A stretch of 51,385 nucleotides of DNA from Limisphaerales bacterium (GTDB taxonomy: Bacteria > Verrucomicrobiota > Verrucomicrobiia > Limisphaerales > SXTU01): positions 1 through 51,385 of the forward strand of contig WRPG01000038.1 in NCBI GenBank assembly GCA_009773355.1, in the 5' to 3' direction. A model generated the notes under the pieces. That model was not told the DNA's origin, searched no databases, and saw nothing but the letters and a program-made list of their open reading frames with translations. The stretch's first letter is position 1. Each line of letters opens with the position of its first letter. This document shows positions 18,809 through 25,872 of this stretch, in pieces. Position numbers and translations under genes: made by a program.

Positions 18809-20083
18809 ATGCACACCCTGCGTTCACTCTGGCTGGCGCTGACCCTGTTCGGCGTCTCAACCGTCCTCGTCACCGCCGCCGATTCCGCCCGCTGGTGGAA
18901 GGGCAACCTCCACACGCACTCGCTGTGGAGCGACGGCGACGACTTCCCCGAGATGATCGCCGAGCTGTATCAGACCAACGGCTATCACTTCCTCGCCTTC
19001 ACCGAGCACAACACCCTGCACACGACCAACAAGTGGGTGAACGTCGAGACCGGGCGGGGCGCGAAGGCCGCCTTCCCGAAATACGCCGCCCGCTGGCCCA
19101 AGGACTGGATCGAGACGCGCGCGGACAAGGACGGCCACACCGAGGTCCGCCTCAAGTTCATGTCCGAGTATCGCGGCAGGTTTGAGCAGCCGGACCGCTT
19201 CCTCATCCTCCAGAGCGAGGAGATCACCGACCGGTGGAAGACCGCGCCCATCCACATGAACGCCCACAATCTCCGCGAGGCCATCAAGCCGCGCGGGGGC
19301 GGGAGCGTGGTCGAGGTGCTCCAGAACAACCTCGCCTCCGTGCTGGAGCAGCGCCAGCGCACCGGCCAGCCGATGTTCCCGCACGTCAACCACCCGAACT
19401 TCGGCCTGGCCATCACGCCGGAGGAGCTGTTACAGGTGCGGGACATCCGCTTCTTCGAGTTGTTCAACGGCCACCCGACCGTCTGGAACAACGGCACCAA
19501 CCGCACGCCCAGCATGGACCGCCTGTGGGACATCGTGCTCACGCGCCGGCTCGCCGAGCTGAAGTATCCCGTCGTGTATGGCCTCGGCACCGACGACGGC
19601 CATCATTACCACACCAACGCCATCGGCCGGAGCAACCCGCTGCGCGGCTGGGTCTGGGTGCGCGCGGCGCAGCTCACGCCCGGGAGCCTCATCGCCGCGC
19701 TCGAAGCCGGTGATTTCTACTCCAGCTCCGGCGTGCAGCTCCGCGAGCTGCGGCAGAGCGCGAGGGAGATCAGCCTGGAAATCCAGACCCGGCCCGGCGT
19801 GACCTACACCACGCAGTTCATCGGCACGCGGCGCGGCTACGACCCGCGGAACGAGCCGCAGCGCAACGCCGCCGGCGAGGCCCTGCGCGTGGCGCACACC
19901 TACAGCAAGGACATCGGCGCGGTGCTCGCGGAAGTGAAGGGCGCGAAGGCCAGCTACACGCTCAAGGGCGACGAGCTCTACGTCCGCGCGAAGATCATTT
20001 CCTCCAGGCCGCACCCCAACCCGTCCCAGCGCGGCGACGTGGAGACGGCCTGGACGCAGCCCGTGGTGCCGGCGACACGGTGA
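18809..20083 (+). CDS. Secreted PHP-domain phosphoesterase-like protein
   Basis: The protein has 424 residues with a Sec signal peptide (LWLALTLFGVSTVLVTAA, cleavage near 24). The PHP metal-site motifs are in order: NLHTHSLWSDGD (H35, H37, D42), H60, TEHN (E66, H67), FPHVNHPNF and GLGTDDGHHYH. PHP domains bind two or three metals and hydrolyse phosphoesters, but exported versions of this type are uncharacterised. The last 30 or so residues (SSRPHPNPSQRGDVETAW) match the translation of a widespread intergenic repeat rather than PHP structure, suggesting the natural stop was replaced by insertion of the repeat. It lies 72 bases after the protease gene. Confidence 0.85.
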   Translation: MHTLRSLWLALTLFGVSTVLVTAADSARWWKGNLHTHSLWSDGDDFPEMIAELYQTNGYHFLAFTEHNTLHTTNKWVNVETGRGAKAAFPKYAARWPKDWIETRADKDGHTEVRLKFMSEYRGRFEQPDRFLILQSEEITDRWKTAPIHMNAHNLREAIKPRGGGSVVEVLQNNLASVLEQRQRTGQPMFPHVNHPNFGLAITPEELLQVRDIRFFELFNGHPTVWNNGTNRTPSMDRLWDIVLTRRLAELKYPVVYGLGTDDGHHYHTNAIGRSNPLRGWVWVRAAQLTPGSLIAALEAGDFYSSSGVQLRELRQSAREISLEIQTRPGVTYTTQFIGTRRGYDPRNEPQRNAAGEALRVAHTYSKDIGAVLAEVKGAKASYTLKGDELYVRAKIISSRPHPNPSQRGDVETAWTQPVVPATR

Positions 20084-20100
20084 GGCGCGCGGACTGGAGC

Positions 20101-20187
20101 GCGGCATTCATGCCGCAGCCGGCCCCGAGAGAAAAGTGCGCCCGATCCACCACTGGCTTCCACACGCTTCTGCGGCCTGAAGGCCGC
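20101..20187. repeat. Paired REP-like palindromes
   Basis: GCGGCAT-TC-ATGCCGC (20101-20116) and GCGGCCT-GA-AGGCCGC (20172-20187) lie 55 bases apart between two convergent genes. Both share the GCGGCnT...nAnGCCGC pattern, typical of dispersed palindromic elements in this lineage. They may also serve as bidirectional transcript ends. Confidence 0.5.
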
Positions 20188-20227
20188 GCTCCTCGCCACC
20201 GCCTGCCGCCCATTTCAGCGGTCGGGT

Positions 20228-20767
20228 TCAATCCACCGGCCTTGCCTCCGCTTCCGTTTCCTCGGGCCGCTTCCGCCGCAGGAGGGCCGCGATGGCCGTG
20301 GCGAGGATCATCCCCACCATCACCTTGCCGATGGGGTCCAGCAGCATTTGAAACTCGATCCGCTGCGAGGCGTTCGCGATGGCCTCGGGCCGGCCCAGTT
20401 CCGACTCCTTCGCGCCGGCGGCGATCAAGCCGGCCTTTTGCCACTCCCACGCGCGTTGAAGCCAGCCGGGGTTCAGCACGCGGCTGTAGAGGGCCAGGAA
20501 CGCCCCGTTCAGGAACGCCGCGATCGCGCACACGATCACGCCGGTCTGAAAGCCCTCGCCGAAGTTGACCCAGCCGTCCTGCCGCGCGCGACGCTCCCGC
20601 ACCGCGAGCCACAGGCCCAGGGCGAAGACCCCGCCGGCGATCTTCTTGCCGTGCTGCGCGTTGGTGAAATCGAGGTCATGCCAGCCGAGCTTCCACGCCA
20701 GCAACGTCCACGCCGCCAGCCCCGCCGCCGTCAGCACGCCAAACTTGATTTCCGTCCGCCATCGCAT
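20228..20767 (-). CDS. DUF4199-family membrane protein
   Basis: The 179-residue protein has four likely membrane helices: KFGVLTAAGLAAWTLLAW, IAGGVFALGLWLAV, TGVIVCAIAAFLNGAFLALY and IGKVMVGMILATAIAALL. The arrangement KxGxxxG at the N-terminus, a 'FGEGFQTGVIVC' loop and a long soluble segment before the last helix matches DUF4199 proteins, which are of unknown function. It ends in a charged tail, RRKRPEETEAEARPVD. It is transcribed convergently with the PHP gene and divergently from the RmlD-like gene (89 bases between starts). Confidence 0.75.
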   Translation of the reverse strand: MRWRTEIKFGVLTAAGLAAWTLLAWKLGWHDLDFTNAQHGKKIAGGVFALGLWLAVRERRARQDGWVNFGEGFQTGVIVCAIAAFLNGAFLALYSRVLNPGWLQRAWEWQKAGLIAAGAKESELGRPEAIANASQRIEFQMLLDPIGKVMVGMILATAIAALLRRKRPEETEAEARPVD

Positions 20768-20856
20768 CGCGGCGCGGACAGTAGCGCGGGCGGGCGGAAC
20801 GGGGAAGCGGGCTTTGCGCTGGTTTTCAAACCGCCTGTTTCGCAGAGTCGCGCGCG

Positions 20857-21750
20857 ATGCGAATCCTCGTCACCGGCGCCGGCGGCCTGCTCGCGGGCGC
20901 GCTGCGCCAGCAGGCTCCCGACGGCGTGGAACTCGTCGGTCTCGGCCGCGCGGAGTTCGACCTGACCAACCCGGCGCTCATGGAGCAACGGCTCGCCGGG
21001 CTGCGGCCCGAGGTCGTCATCAACACCGCCGCCTACAACGCCGTGGACCAATGCGAGGTGGAGCGCGACTTGTCGTGGGCCGTGAACGCCGCCGGGCCGC
21101 AGCACCTCGCGGAGCTGTGCGCGACGCGCGGCATCCGGCTCGTCCACTTCGGCACCGACTACATCTTCGACGGTTCGCAGAAGACGCCCTACACCGAGGA
21201 CGACGCGCCGAATCCGATCAACCACTACGCCGCCGGGAAACTTGCCGGTGAACGCGCCGTGCTCGCGGCCAGTGCGCACCATCTCGTCCTGCGGCCCAGT
21301 TGGATTTTCGGCCAGCACCCGACGAAGCCGCGCACTTACGTCCATGCCATTCTCAAACAAGCCATCGCGGGCAGCGTGATCCGGGCGACGACCGATCAGG
21401 CTTCGGTTCCCACTTATGCGCCGGACCTCGCGCGCTGGGTCTTCGCGCTCATCCAGCGCGGCGCAAGCGGCCTGTTCCACGCGGTCAACGACGAGGGGCT
21501 GTCGCGCTTCGAGTGGACCAAGGTGATCGTCGCCGAGGCGCTCGACGCGGGCATCATCAAGGAGCCAGTCGCAGTCGAGCCTGTGACGACGGCGTTCTTC
21601 AACCCGGACATCCGCCGCTCGCCCTACAACATCCTGAGCAACCAGAAGCTCGCCGCCTTCCTCGGCGAACCGCCCGGCTCCTGGCGGCGCGGGCTGCGCG
21701 AGATGTTGCGCCAGCCTCCGTGGCACCCGCATACTCCGGGCCCGAGATGA
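20857..21750 (+). CDS. rfbD: dTDP-4-dehydrorhamnose reductase-like (RmlD) sugar nucleotide reductase
   Basis: The product is 297 residues, normal for RmlD. It has a Rossmann N-terminus ILVTGAGGLLAG (the third Gly of GxxGxxG is Ala13), the family motif VVINTAAYNAVDQCE, and FGTDYIFDG. The catalytic YxxxK is Y124/K128 in HYAAGKLAGE, and WIFG follows. It reduces dTDP-4-keto-6-deoxy sugars to the 4-hydroxy form using NAD(P)H. No rmlA, rmlB or rmlC is adjacent. The two following genes are sugar-modifying methyltransferase types, suggesting a deoxysugar of a surface glycan. Confidence 0.85.
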   Translation: MRILVTGAGGLLAGALRQQAPDGVELVGLGRAEFDLTNPALMEQRLAGLRPEVVINTAAYNAVDQCEVERDLSWAVNAAGPQHLAELCATRGIRLVHFGTDYIFDGSQKTPYTEDDAPNPINHYAAGKLAGERAVLAASAHHLVLRPSWIFGQHPTKPRTYVHAILKQAIAGSVIRATTDQASVPTYAPDLARWVFALIQRGASGLFHAVNDEGLSRFEWTKVIVAEALDAGIIKEPVAVEPVTTAFFNPDIRRSPYNILSNQKLAAFLGEPPGSWRRGLREMLRQPPWHPHTPGPR

Positions 21751-21865
21751 CGATTGAGTGGCGCGAGATTTCCCCGGATGCGGGCGGCAAGCACCAGAGC
21801 GGGCGGGTTTCGCCGCCTTTCGCCCGCCTGCCTTCCTGCCCGCCTGACAAGTCCACTCCCGCCGC

Positions 21866-23113
21866 ATGATTCACGAACGCCACACCTGCCGCGCCTGCGG
21901 CTCGCGGAACCTCGCGCTCATCGTTGACCTCGGGCGCACCGCGCTGGCCAACGACTTTCTGGAGCCGTCCGAGGTGAAAGCCTACGGCACCTTCCTGCCG
22001 CTGCGGCTGCGGCTCTGCCAGGACTGCTCGCTGGTGCAACTCGCCGAGGTCGTGGACCCCGGCGTGCTCTACTCGCGCTACGCCTACGTCACCTCCACCT
22101 CGCGCACGATGCAGGCGCACTTGGAGGCGCAGAGCAAACATCTCGTCGAGACGGGCGGCTTCGCCACGCCGCCGCGCGTGCTGGAGATCGCCAGCAACAC
22201 CGGGCCATATCTCCAGAAGTTTCAGGCACTCGGCTGCACCGTGCTGGGCGTGGAGCCGGCGCGGAACATCGCCGAGCTGGCCGAGCGCGACGGCGTGCCG
22301 ACGTGGACGGACTTCTTCAACGCGCACAACGCGCGTGAAATCCGCGCCGAATGGGGCGCGGCGGACCTCGTGTGCGGGCGGCACGTCTTCGCACACATTG
22401 ACGACTGGCAGGATGTGGTCGCCGCGCTGGACGCCATCACACACGAGCGTTCACTCGTGGCGCTGGAGGTGCCCTACCTCGTGGACTTCTTTGAGAAGGG
22501 CGAGTTCGACACGGTCTATCACGAGCACCTGTCCTACGTCTCGGTGCGCTCGGTCGAGGCGCTGCTGGCGAAGTCGCCGTTCCGCCTGCACCGCGTGGAC
22601 CACTACCCGATCCACGGCGGCTCGGTGCTGCTGCAAATCCGCCGGCGCACTGACCCGACACCCGCGCACGAGAGCGTGGCGCGCTTCATCGGGCGCGAGC
22701 GGCATCTGGACTTGCACGAGGCGGCGGCGTGGCAGCCATTCGTCAAGCGGGTGCGCCACATCCAAACGCAGTTGCCCGCGCTCCTGCGGCAGATTCGCGC
22801 GCGCGGCCAGCGGGTGATCGGCTACGGCGCATCCGCGAAGGGCAACACGCTGCTCAACACCTGCGGCCTCACCGCCTCCGACCTCGACTACATCATAGAC
22901 AACACACCGTTCAAGCAGGGCAAGGTCGCGCCCGGCTCGTGGATTCCGGTCAAGCCGCCGGAGACGCTGCTCAAGGACCGGCCCGACTACGCGCTGCTGC
23001 TGGCGTGGAACTTCGCGGACGAGATCGTCGCGCGCGAAACCGAGTATCAGCGCGGCGGCGGGCGCTTCATCATTCCCATCCCCGAGCCGCGGGTGGTAGA
23101 GTTCCCGCGCTGA
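21866..23113 (+). CDS. Zinc-binding SAM-dependent sugar C-methyltransferase
   Basis: The 415-residue protein has the three-part layout of the TylC3/NovU family. An N-terminal zinc domain (C8, C11, C51, C54: CRACGS and LCQDCS) is followed by a SAM-binding Rossmann domain with VLEIASNTGPYLQKF at about 106-120 and then VLGVEP. A C-terminal 'Methyltransf_14' nucleotide-binding-like domain carries VIGYGASAKGNTLLNTCGL and IIDNTPFKQGK. Members C-methylate dTDP- or CDP-4-keto-deoxysugars at C3 to make branched sugars. Its stop overlaps the next start by one base (TGATG), so the two are translationally coupled. Together with the RmlD-like reductase this suggests a branched deoxysugar. Confidence 0.9.
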   Translation: MIHERHTCRACGSRNLALIVDLGRTALANDFLEPSEVKAYGTFLPLRLRLCQDCSLVQLAEVVDPGVLYSRYAYVTSTSRTMQAHLEAQSKHLVETGGFATPPRVLEIASNTGPYLQKFQALGCTVLGVEPARNIAELAERDGVPTWTDFFNAHNAREIRAEWGAADLVCGRHVFAHIDDWQDVVAALDAITHERSLVALEVPYLVDFFEKGEFDTVYHEHLSYVSVRSVEALLAKSPFRLHRVDHYPIHGGSVLLQIRRRTDPTPAHESVARFIGRERHLDLHEAAAWQPFVKRVRHIQTQLPALLRQIRARGQRVIGYGASAKGNTLLNTCGLTASDLDYIIDNTPFKQGKVAPGSWIPVKPPETLLKDRPDYALLLAWNFADEIVARETEYQRGGGRFIIPIPEPRVVEFPR

Positions 23114-23742
23114 TGAACTACGATTTCTCCGTCGGCTTCTGGCGCAAGCGCGCCGTGAAGGCCGCCCTTGATCGCCGCGACGACAGCCAGACCTGGAACG
23201 GCGTCTCCTTGCGCAAGTTCCCGTCCGACTGCCTCGCCATCCAGAAGCTGCTCTGCCGCTGCCGCCCGCAGGTGGTCGTCGAGCTGGGCACGCAATACGG
23301 CGGCAGCGCGCTGTTCGTGTCGTCGTTCGCCCCGCTCGCGGGCATCGAGGCCATCGTGTCGGTGGACTTGGATGACTTGGAGAAGCCCAAGATTCCCATC
23401 GCCACTTTCATCACTGGCGATTCGGGCGCGCTGGAGACCGTGGCGAAAGTGAAGGCCGCCGTCGGCGACCGCACTTGTTCCGTCATCGTGGATGCGAACC
23501 ACCACGCGGAGTTCGTGGACAAGGAGCTCACGCACTACGCACCGCTGGTTTCGCCCGGGCAGGCGCTCATCATGGAGGACACCCATGTGGACGTGCTGAA
23601 TTTCCGCAAGTTCCGCGAAACCGGCGGCCCGCTCCGCTCCATCCAGAAATTCATGCCGCAGCACCCGGAACTGGAGCTGACGACCGACATCGAGCCTTAC
23701 CTGACGACGAACTTCTTCGGCTACTGGGTGAGGCGGAAATAG
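23113..23742 (+). CDS. CmcI-family methyltransferase (cephalosporin hydroxylase/rhamnosyl O-methyltransferase-like)
   Basis: About 209 residues from the ATG at 23113. The much longer upstream frame is a shadow of the preceding gene. The SAM site VVELGTQYGGSALFVSSFAP, then VSVDLDD and the metal-binding IVDANHHAEF and IMEDTHVDV motifs, are those of the CmcI/rhamnosyl O-methyltransferase family, which O-methylates sugars on glycolipids and polysaccharides. The motif order and length fit. It would methylate a hydroxyl on the sugar made by the upstream genes. No glycosyltransferase is in the window, so the acceptor glycan is unknown. Confidence 0.85.
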   Translation: MNYDFSVGFWRKRAVKAALDRRDDSQTWNGVSLRKFPSDCLAIQKLLCRCRPQVVVELGTQYGGSALFVSSFAPLAGIEAIVSVDLDDLEKPKIPIATFITGDSGALETVAKVKAAVGDRTCSVIVDANHHAEFVDKELTHYAPLVSPGQALIMEDTHVDVLNFRKFRETGGPLRSIQKFMPQHPELELTTDIEPYLTTNFFGYWVRRK

Positions 23743-23810
23743 GCCCGCGCGGGGGCTTGCGCTTTGACCGGCCCTCCCTACACTCCGCCCTCTGTTTTGA
23801 ACGGACACGT

Positions 23811-24305
23811 ATGCTGACCTCCCACGAACTGTTCGGGTTCATGCCGCCCACGCTGGCGGCCGACATCCTCGAACACGCCCACACCCACGACCGCGACCTC
23901 TACCGCGCCACACTCACCGCCGTCGCCAACGCCCGCAAGGTGCGTCCCGTCTTCCTCGACAAGCAGCCCCGCCCGGCGCGCCACGCCGGCATGATCGCCT
24001 ACCTGAGCCGGCCCGGCCTCGAACTCGCCGCCGGCACCCTCCTGCGCGGCTGGCTGCTCAAGGCGCACAAGTCCGTGCTCGCCGGCTTCCTCGACGGCAT
24101 CGGCATCGCCCACAAGGACGGCGTGGTGGACGACCTGCCCGAGTCCGTGGACGACGCGAAGCTCAAGTCCGCCGTGGACGCGCTCCTTGCCCAACACCCT
24201 GCCGATGTGGTGAAAGTCTATCTCCACTCGTTCAACACCATGAACGAGTCGCAGTGGAAGAACCTTGAGGCGCTTCTCAAGGACGACGCGCGGCTGCAGT
24301 TCTGA
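23811..24305 (+). CDS. Hypothetical protein
   Basis: About 164 residues from the ATG at 23811 (MLTSHELFGFMPPTLAADIL). The longer in-frame extension to 23475 overlaps the CmcI-like gene and is not used. The protein is soluble, mostly helical, with His/Asp-rich surface segments (EHAHTHDRDLY) and a C-terminal helix pair ending LEALLKDDARLQF. It contains no membrane segment or recognisable catalytic motif. Proteins of this layout occur as uncharacterised genes in Verrucomicrobia; I cannot name the family. It lies 68 bases downstream of the sugar operon, possibly as a separate transcript. Confidence 0.65.
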   Translation: MLTSHELFGFMPPTLAADILEHAHTHDRDLYRATLTAVANARKVRPVFLDKQPRPARHAGMIAYLSRPGLELAAGTLLRGWLLKAHKSVLAGFLDGIGIAHKDGVVDDLPESVDDAKLKSAVDALLAQHPADVVKVYLHSFNTMNESQWKNLEALLKDDARLQF

Positions 24306-24594
24306 AATGCGGGCGGCCTGGGGGACACTCTTGCCCCCATGATCCGCATTCGGATGGTGGACGAAGGGAGCAGGAATGTTCCTGCCAGGGGAGGTTTGCG
24401 GCGCGAGACCGCGAGCCTGCCAAGCGCAGGGAAACGGCCCTTGGACCGGAGCGCAGGGGTCCATCCTGCGCGTTCAGGTGAAGCTGCCCCATCGCGCAGG
24501 TCGGCCACCCACGCTCCATCACCCGCAGGCGCGTTTCAAAATTGTCACGGCTTGGGCATTGCGAGGCCGCCAATTTTGTGTCACATACTGGCCC

Positions 24595-24957
24595 ATGAGC
24601 GTTCGTCCAAAGCTCAAGTTGAAAACTGGGAAAGGGAAACCATCAACCAAGCCAAGTGCCATGTCTGCCAAAGCCAAGCCCACCGCCCCGGCACCGGCCA
24701 AGCGCCGCGTATCCTTCACCCTCTCCGCGCCCGACGCGCGCAACGTCAAGCTGGCCGGTGACTTCACCGGCTGGGAGGACGCCGCCCGCGAGATGACCCG
24801 CCAGCACAACGGCTCCTGGAAAGCCACCGTGACCGTCCCGCCCGGCCAGCACGAATACCGCTTCATCGTGGACGGCCAGTGGGTGGACGACCCCCGTTGC
24901 GACGCGCGCAAGCCCAACCCCTTCGGCGGCGAGAACTGCACGCGTGTGGTGGAGTGA
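24595..24957 (+). CDS. Stand-alone AMPK1-CBM/CBM48-like glycan-binding domain
   Basis: About 120 residues from the ATG at 24595. A basic Lys/Pro/Ala-rich leader (KLKLKTGKGKPSTKPS; about 45 residues) precedes a single domain: VSFTLSAPDARNVKLAGDFT, GWEDAA, then VTVPPGQHEYRFIVDGQW and PFGGENCTRVVE. This is the classical AMPK beta/isoamylase-N beta-sandwich (GDFTGW, EYRFIVDG). Such domains bind alpha-glucans and are usually fused to a kinase or branching enzyme; here no catalytic domain is present. The start could instead be an internal ATG at 24661. The 289 bases upstream contain only a palindrome (GCAGGAA-TG-TTCCTGC at 24370-24385) and no gene. Confidence 0.8.
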   Translation: MSVRPKLKLKTGKGKPSTKPSAMSAKAKPTAPAPAKRRVSFTLSAPDARNVKLAGDFTGWEDAAREMTRQHNGSWKATVTVPPGQHEYRFIVDGQWVDDPRCDARKPNPFGGENCTRVVE

Positions 24958-25117
24958 TTGTCTTCTCCCTCTCCCTTTGCGGGAGCAAGGGCCGGGGTGA
25001 GGGGTTACGTCCGTCGGTGATGGTGGCCGCACCTCTCATCCGGCCTGCGGCCATCCCACTGGAATTCGCTCCCCGGCTTGAAACAATCCTTCGTCCTCGC
25101 GGGTTTCTCTCCCCAGC

Positions 25118-25192
25118 GTAGCTCGACATTCCAATGTCGAGTGTTGAAAGCCCAGCAGCGCGTTGGATCTCGACATCGGAATGTCGAGCTAC
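25118..25192. repeat. REPIN-like element (two inverted palindromic units)
   Basis: A 24-base unit at 25118-25141, containing the palindrome CTCGACATT-CC-AATGTCGAG, faces an inverted copy at 25169-25192 with a single mismatch. The 27-base spacer is TGTTGAAAGCCCAGCAGCGC plus 7 bases. Paired palindromes in opposite orientation are the definition of a REPIN. The cognate RAYT transposase is not in the window. Confidence 0.7.
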
Positions 25193-25259
25193 GGCACGGC
25201 GCGTTTCACTCTTTAGCACGAACGTCGGAACTTTTCCGCGCAACGGAAGCACCTGACCT

Positions 25260-25835
25260 ATGGAAACTTTTCTGGCCCTCCTCGTGGGCATCGGCCTGAG
25301 CGCCGCATGCGGCTTCCGCGTCTTTGTGCCGATGCTCGTCGTGAGCGCGGCAGCGTGGGGCGGTTGGATGCCGCTCGCGCCCGGTTTCGAGTGGCTCGGC
25401 ACGCTCCCGGCCCTCATCGCCTTCGCGGTGGCGACGGCGGTGGAGGTCGCGGCCTACTACGTCCCGTGGGTGGACAACGCGCTCGACACTGTCGCCGGTC
25501 CCGTTGCGATGGTCGCCGGCACCGTGCTCATGGCCTCCGTCATCACGGATGTGAACCCGTTCCTCAAGTGGACGCTCGCCATCATCGCCGGCGGCGGCAC
25601 GGCGGCGACCGTGCAAGGCATGACCACGCTCGCCCGCGCCGGTTCCTCCGCGCTCTCACTGGGCTTCCTGAATCCCGTGCTCTCGACCGTGGAACTCGTC
25701 GGCTCCACCGGGCTGGCCATCCTTGCCATCGCGGTGCCGGTGGTCGCCCTGCTCGTGGTCATCGGTCTCGGCGTGCTGGTCGTGAAGCTCGTGGGCCGCG
25801 CCCGCACGGGCAAGACCGCGCAAGCTGCCAACTGA
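25260..25835 (+). CDS. DUF4126-family membrane protein
   Basis: The 191-residue protein is almost entirely hydrophobic with about five membrane helices. The opening METFLALLVGIGLSAACGFR and the segments VPMLVVSAAAWGGWMPLAP and YYVPWVDNALDTVAGPVAMV match the DUF4126 family of unknown function. The PW-DN-LD motif is characteristic. The gene starts about 70 bases past a REPIN-like element and is convergent with the sigma-fusion gene (37-base gap). Confidence 0.8.
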   Translation: METFLALLVGIGLSAACGFRVFVPMLVVSAAAWGGWMPLAPGFEWLGTLPALIAFAVATAVEVAAYYVPWVDNALDTVAGPVAMVAGTVLMASVITDVNPFLKWTLAIIAGGGTAATVQGMTTLARAGSSALSLGFLNPVLSTVELVGSTGLAILAIAVPVVALLVVIGLGVLVVKLVGRARTGKTAQAAN

Positions 25836-25872
25836 ACGAATCGCGTATTGCCGGGTTCGCCGTTTCGGACCG

